Assembly: GCA_003023695.1 (NCBI GenBank)
Contig: PXYW01000014.1
Coordinates: 1-58,209, forward strand
Direction: 5' to 3'
Origin: Sulfobacillus benefaciens
GTDB taxonomy: Bacteria; Bacillota; Sulfobacillia; Sulfobacillales; Sulfobacillaceae
DNA length: 58,209 nt
Of the stretch, positions 47,626 to 57,300 are shown piece after piece. The position numbers and the translations under genes were made by a program. Positions within the stretch are counted from its first letter, which is position 1; every line of letters starts with the position of its first letter. The notes under the pieces are model-generated. The model worked only from the letters and a program-made list of their open reading frames with translations, did no database searches and was not told the origin of the DNA.

Positions 47626-49293
47626 TCACTGCTGTAATGCACTCTTGGGGTTGAGACTTTGTATATGGCCGCTTTCAGTGCCCGCTGTAGGATCAATGAC
47701 GCAATTGATTAACGTTGGACGCCCTGAATCCAATCCGGCTTGGACGGCATTCGAGAGGCTTTCGGTGTTCGTGACGTGATAACCAACACCTCCGAAGGCT
47801 TCAATGAGCTTGTCGTAACGTGCATTGCGCACAAATCCTGTCGGCGAGGGATCGCTGTCCTCCGGATCTCCGCGATATATTCCCCCATTGTTTAGAATGA
47901 GAATGGTGACGGGAAGATGATACCGACAAATAGTTTCAATTTCCATGCCACTAAAGCCAAAGGCACTGTCGCCTTCGATGGCCACCACAGGCATCCCGGT
48001 TTCGACGGCAGCGGCAATCGCGTAACCCATCCCGATCCCCATAATGCCCCAGGTTCCACTATCCAATCGCTTTCGGGGCAAACTCATGTCAACAATGTTG
48101 CGAGTAAAGTCAAGGGCATTGGCTCCTTCGTTCACCACATAGACATCGGGTCGTTTGGCCAGTACTTCTCGCACCGCACCCAATGCGCTGGAAAAATTCA
48201 TGGGATCGGGATTGGCACGAAGCCGTTCGGCCATGCGAGCCACATTTTTTTGCTTTCGTACGCTAATGGCATGGATCCATGCCTCGCTTGGATGCACCTG
48301 CCCTGGTTTGAGGGCATCGACCAACGCCGTAATGGACGACTTGATGTCTCCCACGACCGGTGCCGCTATGGGACGGTTGCTATCGATTTCCGTAGGATCA
48401 ATGTCGATCTGGATATATTGTGTTGTTTCCGACCATAAGGGACCCTTGCCATGCGACAATAACCAATTGAGTCGAGCGCCGAGTAACACCACCACGTCCG
48501 CGTTTCCCAACACATACGACCGCGCGGCAGCGGCAGATTGTTCGTGACCGTCGGGCAACAGACCCTTGGCCATCGACATCGGAAGGAACGGGATGCCGGT
48601 TCGTTCAACAAAATCTTGTATCTCATGGTCGGCCCGGGCGTACGCTGCGCCCTTGCCAAGAATGATTAGTGGCCGCTCAGCGTGCTCCAGGAGCGCTACT
48701 GCTCGTTGGATTGATTCTGGGGCGGGAATTTGGCGCGGTGCGGGATCGACTGGTATCACGAGCGATTTTTTTGCGGTTTCGATATCCAGGACAGTTCCCA
48801 ACGTCTCCGCGGTAATATCTAGATATACCCCGCCAGGGCGGCCTGAAACTGCTGCATGGATAGCACGAGCGAGACCGATCCCGATGTCTTGTGGTCGGTT
48901 AATGCGAAAGGCCGCTTTAGCAAAAGGTTTAGCGGCACTTAGTTGGTCCAATTCCTCGTAATCTCCTTGTTGCAAATCGATGATGGCGCGGTCGCTGGAA
49001 CCACTAATCAGAATCATGGGGAAACAATTGGTGGTGGCGTTGGCCAAGGCCACCAACCCGTTGAGAAATCCCGGACCTGAAACTGTTAAACAAACCCCGG
49101 GTTTTTGCGTTAAGTATCCCGCAATAGCCGCGGCATTACCCGCATTTTGCTCATGACGAAATCCGATGTAGCGGATTCCTTCGGCTTGCGCTAAACGCGC
49201 CAAGTCAGTGATTGGGATCCCAGCCACTCCATAAATGGTCTCGATCCCGTTCAGTTTTAATGCATCGACGACGAGATGGAATCCGTCGGTCAT
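47626..49293 (-). CDS. oxc: Oxalyl-CoA decarboxylase
   Basis: 555 residues, a ThDP-dependent decarboxylase converting oxalyl-CoA to formyl-CoA and CO2. The N-terminal part has the catalytic Glu in [16 protein letters not shown]; the central part carries the nucleotide-like CoA/ADP domain. The ThDP/Mg motif is [31 protein letters not shown]. The start ATG 49293 has GGAG 9 bases upstream; the GTG at 49308 lacks a properly placed site. It follows frc by 144 bases and precedes the PAS and FDH genes on the same strand, consistent with one long transcript. Confidence 0.93.
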   Translation of the reverse strand: MTDGFHLVVDALKLNGIETIYGVAGIPITDLARLAQAEGIRYIGFRHEQNAGNAAAIAGYLTQKPGVCLTVSGPGFLNGLVALANATTNCFPMILISGSSDRAIIDLQQGDYEELDQLSAAKPFAKAAFRINRPQDIGIGLARAIHAAVSGRPGGVYLDITAETLGTVLDIETAKKSLVIPVDPAPRQIPAPESIQRAVALLEHAERPLIILGKGAAYARADHEIQDFVERTGIPFLPMSMAKGLLPDGHEQSAAAARSYVLGNADVVVLLGARLNWLLSHGKGPLWSETTQYIQIDIDPTEIDSNRPIAAPVVGDIKSSITALVDALKPGQVHPSEAWIHAISVRKQKNVARMAERLRANPDPMNFSSALGAVREVLAKRPDVYVVNEGANALDFTRNIVDMSLPRKRLDSGTWGIMGIGMGYAIAAAVETGMPVVAIEGDSAFGFSGMEIETICRYHLPVTILILNNGGIYRGDPEDSDPSPTGFVRNARYDKLIEAFGGVGYHVTNTESLSNAVQAGLDSGRPTLINCVIDPTAGTESGHIQSLNPKSALQQ

Positions 49294-49437
49294 CAATGAC
49301 GACTCCACTCCTATCCCCCCCTTGATAAATGAAGGCGCAGTTTTCGCACCTTCCGTGCGAGTGGCTGTCTTGGGACCATTCGCGTTTAATCTATCCTCGT
49401 TTTAATTCCCATTGAAACCCTGGCATCGAAGCGGGCG

Positions 49438-50688
49438 TCATATGACTTTCTTGCTACGCAATGCAGCAATCTGTTCAGTCGTGTAACCCAAACTAGTCAA
49501 CACTTCCTCGGTGTGTTCGCCCAATAATGGAGAGCCTGTAATTTCAGGCTTAAATCCTGAGAACTTAATGGGACTGCCGACGGTTAGATATTTTCCGCGG
49601 ACTTTGTGTTCGACTTCGACAATGGTCCCACTTTCTCGCAGGTCTGGGTCGTTCTCTAGTTCCTTCATACTAAACACCGGAGCGCAAGGAATATCATATT
49701 TGCGGAGAATATCTACCGCTTCGTGCTTGGTTTTGTCGGCCAGCCAGTTTTCGATTTCCTCAAAAATCTCAAACAGATGAGGCTGGCGGGCCCTGGTGGT
49801 ATTGTACTCCGGATCGTTAGCCCATTCGGGATGCCCGATGGCTTCCGCTGTTCGCGCCCAATTCTGTTCTTGCACCGTGAAATAAATATAAGCGTTAGGA
49901 TCCGTTTCCCATCCTTTGCATTTCAACACCCACCCGGGTTGTCCGCCGCCTCCGGCGTTGCCCCCACGAGGAACGGCATCGCCAAAGGTGCCATTAGGAT
50001 ATTGTGGATATTCTTCCAGATAACCGACCCGGTCTAGACGCTGTTGATCACGAAGTTTGACTCGACATAAGTTTAATACGGCGTCCTGCATCGCTACGCT
50101 AACTTTTTGTCCGCGTCCTGTTTTTTCGCGATCAATCAGTGCGGTTAATAGGCCGATCGCCAAGTGCATGCCGCTATTGCTATCACCCAAAGCCCCAGCA
50201 CTTACGGTGGGGGGACCATCCCAAAATCCCGTGGTAGAGGCTGCGCCACCTGCACACTGAGCCACATTTTCGTAAACTTTTAAATCGGCATAACGAGAAT
50301 TGTCACCGAATCCTTTAACAGATCCGAAAATGAGGCGCGGATTCAACTCCTGGATCCGCTCCCAAGAAAATCCCATCCGGTCTAGAGCGCCGGGCGCAAA
50401 ATTCTCAACCAAAATATCCGCCTCGCGTATCAGCTTTTCTAAAATTTCCTTGCCTTCAGGTGTTTTGGTGTCTAGTTCGAGGGATTTCTTATTGCTGTTT
50501 AATGTGGTGAAATATAGCGCGTCGGCGTCAGGAATGTCGCGCAACTGCCGGCGCGTTACATCGCCGACGCCGGGACGTTCGATTTTTAGCACGTCCGCAC
50601 CATACCATGCCAGCAACTGAGTGCAGGCTGGCCCTGCTTGCACCCCGGTAAAGTCGAGAACTTTGATTCCTTCCAGCGGTAGGCTCAT
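49438..50688 (-). CDS. frc: Formyl-CoA:oxalate CoA-transferase
   Basis: 416 residues, a class III CoA-transferase. The catalytic Asp is Asp169 in [17 protein letters not shown], the same number and context as Oxalobacter formigenes Frc. Other family marks: [38 protein letters not shown] and the Gly-rich [18 protein letters not shown] loop. It moves CoA from formyl-CoA to oxalate, feeding oxc. Ribosome site GAGGAG before ATG 50688. First gene of the leftward enzyme operon, divergent from the second LysR gene. Confidence 0.95.
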   Translation of the reverse strand: MSLPLEGIKVLDFTGVQAGPACTQLLAWYGADVLKIERPGVGDVTRRQLRDIPDADALYFTTLNSNKKSLELDTKTPEGKEILEKLIREADILVENFAPGALDRMGFSWERIQELNPRLIFGSVKGFGDNSRYADLKVYENVAQCAGGAASTTGFWDGPPTVSAGALGDSNSGMHLAIGLLTALIDREKTGRGQKVSVAMQDAVLNLCRVKLRDQQRLDRVGYLEEYPQYPNGTFGDAVPRGGNAGGGGQPGWVLKCKGWETDPNAYIYFTVQEQNWARTAEAIGHPEWANDPEYNTTRARQPHLFEIFEEIENWLADKTKHEAVDILRKYDIPCAPVFSMKELENDPDLRESGTIVEVEHKVRGKYLTVGSPIKFSGFKPEITGSPLLGEHTEEVLTSLGYTTEQIAALRSKKVI

Positions 50689-51133
50689 TGAATGCTCACT
50701 CCTCAGTTTGTTTCAGGAATTAAGACAGGTTCGATAGAAATTTGGCGGTTTATCCATAACAGCACAATAACGTAATGACCTAGCGGGCCACCCGAACTTA
50801 CGCGTTACCCGTTCCTCGCGACGGCGCGGACAGGTGGCGGTGGTGAATGCGATCCAAAAATACTTGACAACTAATGCTACTTAAGCATCACATAGCCCTT
50901 AAGGCATTTCAATGATCTGAATTTATGGTAGGCTATAATTATTAATTATATTGGGTGCGTCTTGAGCTCAGGGTAAGGTTGCTCTGTTTGCGGAAAATCG
51001 TTGAGTTGCAAGGCTTGGGCATCAGGGTTCCCCTCGTGCTGTCGGTGAAGGGCCTCTGGGGTATCCATCTTGATCGGAATGCCAATCAGCCCTACTGTAT
51101 AAGCATTCGCTGAAACCCCAGGGAGGCGAGTTC
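50689..51133. other. Divergent frc/lysR control region (445 bp)
   Basis: No gene. It holds the palindrome 50934-50950, a hairpin-like ATGCT-ACTTA-AGCAT just after a TTGACA at about 50864-50870, and the GGGAGG ribosome site of lysR (51121-51126). Distances from the palindrome to the two starts are about 246 (frc) and 184 (lysR), so both leaders are long. Confidence 0.6.
50934..50950. promoter_or_regulatory. Palindrome with two overlapping, divergent -10 boxes
   Basis: TATAATTATTAATTATA is a perfect palindrome around a central T. It offers TATAAT on each strand, so one site could serve as the -10 of both divergent promoters and as a LysR target. Confidence 0.5.
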
Positions 51134-52087
51134 ATGACCCTCAGGCAATTGGAATTTCTCATCGGCATCGCTGACTTCGGCAGTATTTCGGCTTGTGCCG
51201 AATATTACGGCGTCAGCCAACCAGCGGTAACGAATCAAATCCGTCAATTGGAAGAGGAACTGGCGACGCCACTTTTAGTCCGCAGTGTCCATGGTTCCCA
51301 GTTGACTGATAGCGGCCAACGGGCGGTAGCGCAAGCGAAACGGGTGCTCAAAGAGGTTCATCGAATCCCGGTCACATTGGAAGAATCAAAGCAGTCGCTA
51401 ACGGGAAAGATTGTACTTGGCGTCAGCCCCTTATCTCCCGTGTCAGTCCATCACTTTCCGCGAATATATCGTCCATTTCACAAAGCCTTTCCGGAGGTCC
51501 GTATTGAAGTGGTGGAAATCGAGGCACTCAACCTCGCCGATCAAGTAGCGAAAAATCGGGTCGATTTAGCGTTGACCCCTCTACCAATGTTTACTACTAA
51601 AGTGCAATATGAACTATTGTGGGCAGAAGAGTTAGTTGTTATTTCCAACACGGACGGGGATATGGAAGATCCAGTGTCTATGGCATCCCTGCATGATGAA
51701 AACTTTGTGTTCATGAAGCCGGGTTATAGTTTGAATCTCAGCACTGCACGCCTTGCACAGCAAGCCGGATTCGAACCTCGTATTGTGGCGCAGGCAACCA
51801 GCATTCACGCGCTTCCCGGTTTTGTTTCCGCAGGAATGGGAATCGCCATAGTTCCCCGGGACACCGTTCTCCTGGAAGCAAGAGCTGGCTTTATCCACAT
51901 TTCGCGGCTAAATCCCCGGGCTTATCGTCGTTTTGCTATGGTTTATCGTAACCAAAGTGAGATAAGCCCAGAAGCATCCGTCTTTATGAACTTTATTCGT
52001 TCGTACTCCGAGGAATTTCCTCATAATCGGCGTCATTTTTTGGAAGACTCGCACCGTGTGTTCCGCACGCTTCACATCGACCGATAG
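51134..52087 (+). CDS. LysR-family regulator of the oxalate cluster (second)
   Basis: 317 residues. HTH at about 1-60 (LEFLIGIADFGSISACAEYYGVSQPAVTNQIRQLEEEL) and effector domain (GKIVLGVSPLSPVSVHHFPRIYRPFHKAFPEVRIEVVEI). Paralogue of the first LysR at 41584-42513. Placed divergently from frc, the classical arrangement for a LysR activator of the adjacent operon. ATG 51134 follows GGGAGG. Confidence 0.92.
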   Translation: MTLRQLEFLIGIADFGSISACAEYYGVSQPAVTNQIRQLEEELATPLLVRSVHGSQLTDSGQRAVAQAKRVLKEVHRIPVTLEESKQSLTGKIVLGVSPLSPVSVHHFPRIYRPFHKAFPEVRIEVVEIEALNLADQVAKNRVDLALTPLPMFTTKVQYELLWAEELVVISNTDGDMEDPVSMASLHDENFVFMKPGYSLNLSTARLAQQAGFEPRIVAQATSIHALPGFVSAGMGIAIVPRDTVLLEARAGFIHISRLNPRAYRRFAMVYRNQSEISPEASVFMNFIRSYSEEFPHNRRHFLEDSHRVFRTLHIDR

Positions 52088-52267
52088 TTGGGTGGAAAGT
52101 TTCATGCCGGGAGTAATCCATGGCCATGAAATGGTTCCGAAACCCGACCTTGTTTTAGCACGAGGTAAGGACACAAAGTTTCAAGTGTGTTATCCTGAAA
52201 ACTCTTACACCCACGTAACGACGTTAAGTATCGGGGACAGCAATCGATGGACGGGAGGACCAAAAAT

Positions 52268-53185
52268 ATGCGAACTATGCGACTTGGTGTCAGCAGCTTG
52301 CAAGTGCCGGTCATTGCTGTGGGCTGCATGCGGCTGGCAAGTCTGAGTAAATCTGACGCGCAACATTTTGTGCAAACTGCGTTGGAGGAAGGTGCGAACT
52401 TTTTTGATCATGCGGACATCTATGGAGATGGAGCCTGTGAGGAAATATTTGCTGAGGCTTTCAATATGACTTCGGGTACCCGGGACCAGGTGATCTTACA
52501 ATCCAAGTGTGGTATTCGGGATGGAATGTTTGACTTTTCCAAAGAGCACATCTTGGAGGCGGTAAACGGCAGCTTAAAGCGTCTGAAAACGGATTATCTT
52601 GATGTGCTGTTACTGCACCGACCGGACGCTTTGGTAGAACCGGAAGAGGTCGCAGAGGCATTTGACATTCTGGAGACCACGGGAAAAGTAAGGCATTTTG
52701 GGGTGTCCAATCAGAATCCGATGCAAATCCGTCTCTTAAAAAAATTTTTAAAGCAACCCCTGGTGACAAATCAACTCCAATTAAGCATTACCAACGCGAC
52801 CATGATTGCTAGCGGGATGAACGTTAATATGGAAAATGACTCGGCATTGGACAGGGATGGCAGCGTTTTAGATTATTGTCGGTTAAACGATATTACGATC
52901 CAGACTTGGTCGCCGTTTCAATATGGGTTTTTTGAAGGAGTGTTTTTAGGCAACCCCAAATTTGCCGCATTAAATAAAGCGATTGATGAAATTGCGCTAA
53001 GATATGGCGTCAGTAATACGGCTATAGCTGTTGCCTGGATTTTGCGCCATCCTGCCCACATGCAACCGGTGGTGGGAACGACGAGTGCCGCTCGGCTCAG
53101 AAGCTGCTGTGAGGCGAGCGAAATCTATCTCACTCGTCAAGAATGGTACGACATTTATATTGCCGCAGGTAACGTACTTCCATAA
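52268..53185 (+). CDS. Aldo/keto reductase (YdhF-like)
   Basis: 305 residues. A (beta/alpha)8 barrel with N-terminal VIAVGCMRL, catalytic Asp and Tyr in FFDHADIYGDGACEEIF, Lys in LQSKCGIR and His in VLLLHRPDALVEPEEVAEAF. The NADPH-binding end includes IAVAWILRHPAHMQPVVGTTSAARLRSC. The substrate is unknown. The start ATG 52268 follows GGGAGG; the ATG at 52247 overlaps the ribosome site. Its 5' region is duplicated in decayed form at 57118-57300. Confidence 0.88.
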   Translation: MRTMRLGVSSLQVPVIAVGCMRLASLSKSDAQHFVQTALEEGANFFDHADIYGDGACEEIFAEAFNMTSGTRDQVILQSKCGIRDGMFDFSKEHILEAVNGSLKRLKTDYLDVLLLHRPDALVEPEEVAEAFDILETTGKVRHFGVSNQNPMQIRLLKKFLKQPLVTNQLQLSITNATMIASGMNVNMENDSALDRDGSVLDYCRLNDITIQTWSPFQYGFFEGVFLGNPKFAALNKAIDEIALRYGVSNTAIAVAWILRHPAHMQPVVGTTSAARLRSCCEASEIYLTRQEWYDIYIAAGNVLP

Positions 53186-53360
53186 CGGACGTCCCGTGGG
53201 ACGACTTGTTGTAGGGTCCCAGAACAATAACGTCAGTTTGGGTCTCATGGCCATACGCCATTCCAAAAAACATTGACCCCAACGCGGGGCCCATTTATCA
53301 CCATCAATAGCTTTCGCCTTAGGCCCCTGTATCGGTCTTCCTCCCGAGGATTTTTCAATC

Positions 53361-54201
53361 TCAAACAAGATAAGTCTCAATCAGGTGGTGATAATTCAGC
53401 CTTCTATGATTGGTGGTAATAGGCGCTATGTCGGCAATGCAGCTTCTGGTAACTCCGGCGGATGCTGATGCCGGAGTTTTTCCATCGATGCGTAACTCAA
53501 GGAGCGCCGCGCAAAAGCTGCCTATTTGTCGCGGCACCCTATCAAAGCCGCTCCGACCAGGAGGAGTGCAGCTCTGCGATTCGGGACAATCCCGACCAAC
53601 GGGCAACCCGAGGGTCAAAACAGAGTACTGCTGCATGGACACAACCACCAATACCGAAAAGCCTAGTGAGTCTGGAATAGCACCGCTGCACAGAGCAGCA
53701 AGGACAGGCCATTGCCTGCTATGAGAAAAGCCAATACCGTCGGTGGGCATTTGTCGCAAATACATTTCCATCCACCGTTCCACCCATGGTAATGCCAAGA
53801 CTGTTGACAGAGCGCAGGCAAGCCCGGAAATGCTCCGCGCTTTCCCTTCCAAACGCGCATTATTGGCAACTGCTGCGAGTGATGTCACGGATATCAAGGC
53901 AACAAACAAATAGTAGTAGTGAAGCCATGGCGAGCGATTCCAACATCAAAGTGAGACGATAGGTTTCTCAAGCGCCTCGTCGGTCAGCCATCCGACCCAC
54001 CGGGACCCCCGATAGTAATCCCACTGCTCCGCCTGTTGAGAGTCCCAGCCTTGTGCGGCCGGCACTAAACCATTGATAGTAGACAAAGAGCAAGACTGCG
54101 CTGATGACGTACAGACCCGTGCCTCCATCGTTAACGAGAGTTGCCCAAAAGAGGACTTTTTGGTCTTGGCTTTGGGCGAACATCCAAAATTTGTCGAACA
54201 A
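53361..54201 (-). pseudogene. Decayed MFS transporter
   Basis: Leftward frame 53968-54201 carries the first TM pair and motif A of an MFS protein (LFWATLVNDGGTGLYVISAVLLF, then STGGAVGLLSGVPVGRMADRRG). It then shifts frame; 53700-53909 resembles the next TM (FVALISVTSLAAVANNARLEG...), and the rest to 53361 is no longer like a membrane protein. Roughly 400 residues would be expected, so most of the protein is lost or scrambled. 53186-53360 shows nothing. Confidence 0.55.
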
Positions 54202-54422
54202 GAGGCTTACGAGTCCGCCAAATTGTCTATACTCATTCGAACGGTCCGAACTCGGTCCTGGAACCAGCTAGCCAACTGTCGAAGACGGAGCGATGTGTGC
54301 CCGGGAGAGGAATGTTCGTGAATCCTCGGCTACCCAAAATTTTTTTGTGCGTGCTGCAACGTGACCACGGGTCATCCCGTTTTACCTACGTAACACAATC
54401 ACGGAACGGAAGGACTACTGCT

Positions 54423-55007
54423 ATGAATTCTAGCAAATCTCAGATCGTGATGATGCAGCATAGGGAACAGGAGCGGAGCCCACACATCCTGGTTCCAACG
54501 GCACCTGAGGAAGTCGCCTGGATTCAACCTTGGATTGAGAAATGGGGTGATACCGTTGCCCGATTTGTACTTTGGCACACGCATGATCGCGACATGGCTC
54601 AGGATATTGCTCAGGAAACTTTTTGGCGATTGCACCAGTGGCACGAACGTCATCCTCACAAGACGGTTCATAGCGGTTGGCTCTTTACGACGGCTCGGCA
54701 CCTCATCATTGATGCACGTCGAAAGAACCGCGACTCACCCAATAGCCAACACGTGGAGGAGGTCAGATCAAACGATCCTGAGATGGAACAGCAAGTGGTG
54801 CAACGTCTCGCCGTGGAAGGTGTGCTAATGCACCTGGCACCATTAGATCAAGAGTGCTTGTGGCTGTTTTATTATCAATCCTTATCCGTCGCAGAAATCT
54901 CTGCGATTGTCGGGATATCCGAGACGGGTGTGCGAACACGATTGCATCGTGCCCGTCACCGATTTGCACAAGTGTGGAAGGAGGTCAACGATGAACCATT
55001 CGAATAA
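54423..55007 (+). CDS. ECF-type RNA polymerase sigma factor
   Basis: 194 residues. Region 2 has DTVARFVLWHTHDRDMAQDIAQETFWRLHQWHERHP (core binding and -10 recognition) and WLFTTARHLIIDARRK; region 4 has LDQECLWLFYYQSLSVAEISAIVGISETGVRTRLHRARHRF (HTH for -35). The start ATG 54423 follows GGAAGG. A TGCAAC-N17-CGTTTT pattern at about 54355-54383 could be an autoregulated ECF promoter. It overlaps the next gene by 17 bases. Confidence 0.9.
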   Translation: MNSSKSQIVMMQHREQERSPHILVPTAPEEVAWIQPWIEKWGDTVARFVLWHTHDRDMAQDIAQETFWRLHQWHERHPHKTVHSGWLFTTARHLIIDARRKNRDSPNSQHVEEVRSNDPEMEQQVVQRLAVEGVLMHLAPLDQECLWLFYYQSLSVAEISAIVGISETGVRTRLHRARHRFAQVWKEVNDEPFE

Positions 55008-56013
55008 GAAGAATATCTCCGATCTGCAAGATGACGCCTTGCGGGAATGGTTCGGCCGTTTTAAGTGGCCAGCCATTGATACTACTTTCCAGTTTGACCA
55101 ACAGCGGTGGGACCATGAATTTTCTCGTCGCCAGCAACAGCAATCGGGGAGGGTCCGCCCATGGCAGTGGGTTGCGATTCTTGTCCTGGCGACGGGATTG
55201 GGGGTTGGAACTGCGCTGAGGCATTCGGCTCAGAGCCGACCCGAACTCGCAGCAACGGGGACGCCTGGGCCGAAATTTTTGGCGGCAAAAGCCAGCCCTG
55301 TGATCGTTGAGGCCATGAAGGCGCTAGGATCCCATCCTGGGGTAGCCCTCGAAGCCCCACAAGCGATTCCTTATGCAAAGCAACCGACGACAATCCTCTC
55401 GGCTCTCGCCCACGCATTTGGTGGTAGTGCACTTCCGACCTATCAGGTGACTCTCTGGCAAACCGCTCAGGCCTGGCCCGTGAATAACCCGCATATCGCA
55501 GGGCCCACATCCCGGCGACTCGCGGAATATTCTGGCACAAATTATGCCAGCGAAGGCGCTCAGGGTGTTCGCGCAGGACTGAAAATCGAGTCGGGATACT
55601 CCGTCGCTCCAGGCCCCACGACCCTGGTGTCGATTGCCCCTGGGATCATCGGCAAAGAAACCAGCAGCCACGCGTCGGCTACCTCGCTCGCGGCGACGAG
55701 CCTGCGCTGGGCCACGGGGTCCTGGCGTGTGGTTGTCAGTGCACCGTCGGCCATCCTCGCCCGTCAAGAAGCTCAACAGTTAGTTCATAGTCTCGTTTCC
55801 GTGGGTTTGCCCCAACCGACCACAGGCGGTTATCTCGTGGTAAACAGTATAGCCAGTGTTACGGCGCAAGGGAGCCCACGAATCGCCACGGAGGCGATCG
55901 TCACATGGAATCGTGGCACGACCGTCTATCAAGTCACGACCTACTCCGATGTGCAACAACGCCTGGAAACGGCGTTGTTGATTGCCCACTCGATGCGACC
56001 CTATCATCCGTAG
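54991..56013 (+). CDS. Single-TM membrane protein, probable anti-sigma factor
   Basis: 340 residues: a cytoplasmic N-terminus of about 55 residues (DALREWFGRFKWPAIDTTFQFDQQRW), one TM (PWQWVAILVLATGLGVGTAL), then a long Ala/Ser/Thr/Pro-rich external part (about 80-340). No zinc-binding HxxxCxxC anti-sigma motif is visible. Partnership is inferred from the 17-base overlap with the sigma gene and the one-TM topology. ATG 54991 follows GGAAGGAGG. Confidence 0.65.
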   Translation: MNHSNKKNISDLQDDALREWFGRFKWPAIDTTFQFDQQRWDHEFSRRQQQQSGRVRPWQWVAILVLATGLGVGTALRHSAQSRPELAATGTPGPKFLAAKASPVIVEAMKALGSHPGVALEAPQAIPYAKQPTTILSALAHAFGGSALPTYQVTLWQTAQAWPVNNPHIAGPTSRRLAEYSGTNYASEGAQGVRAGLKIESGYSVAPGPTTLVSIAPGIIGKETSSHASATSLAATSLRWATGSWRVVVSAPSAILARQEAQQLVHSLVSVGLPQPTTGGYLVVNSIASVTAQGSPRIATEAIVTWNRGTTVYQVTTYSDVQQRLETALLIAHSMRPYHP

Positions 56014-56075
56014 TTGTCCCAGAAGAACTATGAAATATGGCGGGGAAACCGTTTAAAATTCAAGGAGGACGAACC

Positions 56076-57098
56076 GTGAACATTCGACATTCACTCATTC
56101 TTTCGGGAGTCATCATGGGGTCCGTCGCGTTAGCCGGTTGCGGAGTCACGGGCCAACTGACAGCCACTCCAACCGGTCACGGAAACTATACGGTATCCGG
56201 CACCGTGCACACGAGCGGGACGTTAACGTCCTCATCTTCCAGCATCCCACCAAGCTCCTCTTCTTCTAATGCATCGGCAGGCTCTTCCATCACCCCATCA
56301 TCCACAGCGCCGCAGCAAGTCGCTAAGATGACGGTGACGGCGCTACCGAATCCCACCACTCCTCAACAAACCACCACGATTTCTGGCACAGTCTATTTGA
56401 CCAATAATCAAGGCGCGCCGCATGCAAAAGTGACCATCTTGGGGTTGCCCCATGACCCCACCGGAACCACAATCTACACCAACGCGTCAGGGCAGTATCA
56501 AATTACGGCTAAATGGTCCCAACCGGGGACTTATCTGGTTTCGGTAGGAGATGGGATGGTTAGTTGGCAAACCCATGTGGTGGTGGATGCGGCCTCTTCA
56601 TCGGAATCAGCAACGAGTACGCCACCCTTTGCCGGGCAACAGGTTCAGCGTTTTATCGGGCAACACACTCCTCAAGCCTTGCCCAATGGGTTTGAATCGA
56701 GTTCTGTCCCATCACCTCACACGTTTTCGATTCAAACCTATCACCGGGTGGAAGGTTTTACAGGCATATTGGACGGGCATCCCTTTGTCTTGGATTTCTA
56801 CCAAGACTACCCCGTTGGGCTGTTTGTAGGTATAAGCTACAATGGTCATCCGATTTATTTTGGCTCGGGTCCCGCGCCAGTCTTTGATGTGTTGAATTTT
56901 ACCGGTACTGACGTGGTTCTCGGTATGCCTTCTGCCGGAGCCTACATGGCGTTAAATCTGGTGACCGGACGCCCGATTGTGAGCACGCGGGAAGTTGTTG
57001 CCCTCAAAGGGTATTCCGGACTCACGGTCCCGTCACACATTCTGGGGCTACCGACCGTCACCTATCCCGTTGACATTCCAGACGGCGCAGGTAATTAA
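56076..57098 (+). CDS. Serine/threonine-rich lipoprotein with Big/CarboxypepD-like domain
   Basis: 340 residues. A signal peptide ends in lipobox SVALAGC (Cys22), so it is lipid-anchored outside. A Ser-rich linker (about 45-85) precedes a beta-sandwich-like region resembling a carboxypeptidase-regulatory-like fold (TISGTVYLTNNQGAPHAKVTILG...YTNASGQYQITAKWSQPGTYLVSV). The C-terminal 180 residues have no recognised family. GTG 56076 follows AAGGAGG. Third gene of the ECF operon; probably an envelope-stress or surface output (inference). Confidence 0.7.
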   Translation: MNIRHSLILSGVIMGSVALAGCGVTGQLTATPTGHGNYTVSGTVHTSGTLTSSSSSIPPSSSSSNASAGSSITPSSTAPQQVAKMTVTALPNPTTPQQTTTISGTVYLTNNQGAPHAKVTILGLPHDPTGTTIYTNASGQYQITAKWSQPGTYLVSVGDGMVSWQTHVVVDAASSSESATSTPPFAGQQVQRFIGQHTPQALPNGFESSSVPSPHTFSIQTYHRVEGFTGILDGHPFVLDFYQDYPVGLFVGISYNGHPIYFGSGPAPVFDVLNFTGTDVVLGMPSAGAYMALNLVTGRPIVSTREVVALKGYSGLTVPSHILGLPTVTYPVDIPDGAGN

Positions 57099-57117
57099 CA
57101 AACGTCAGGACAGGGAT

Positions 57118-57300
57118 GGGTATAAAATTAGTCCAGTTCAATTGTGTTGTCCTGGAAACTCTCACACACAAAGGTTAAAACTTTAAGGACAGCGCGCAAT
57201 CGATGGACGGAGGGACTATGCAACGGGGTATCAGCGGCTGGCAAGCCTAAGTTGAGCTGACGCTCAACACTTCGCGCACATTGCGTTGGAGCAAGGAGGT
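57118..57300 (+). pseudogene. Decayed duplicate of the aldo/keto reductase 5' end
   Basis: Matches 52183-52400 base by base over long stretches, including the upstream GTCCTGGAAACTCTCACAC / ATCCTGAAAACTCTTACAC part, CAATCGATGGACGG and CTGCGTTGGAGGAAGG / TTGCGTTGGAGCAAGG. It has an internal deletion of about 39 bases and a stop after GGCAAGCCTAAG. It shares promoter-like upstream sequence as well as coding start. Confidence 0.75.

Noticed and set aside
53361-53909. Leftward 182-codon frame as an intact gene
   Set aside because: Only its first 70 residues look like membrane protein, continuing the decayed MFS reading in another frame; the rest has no protein-like pattern.
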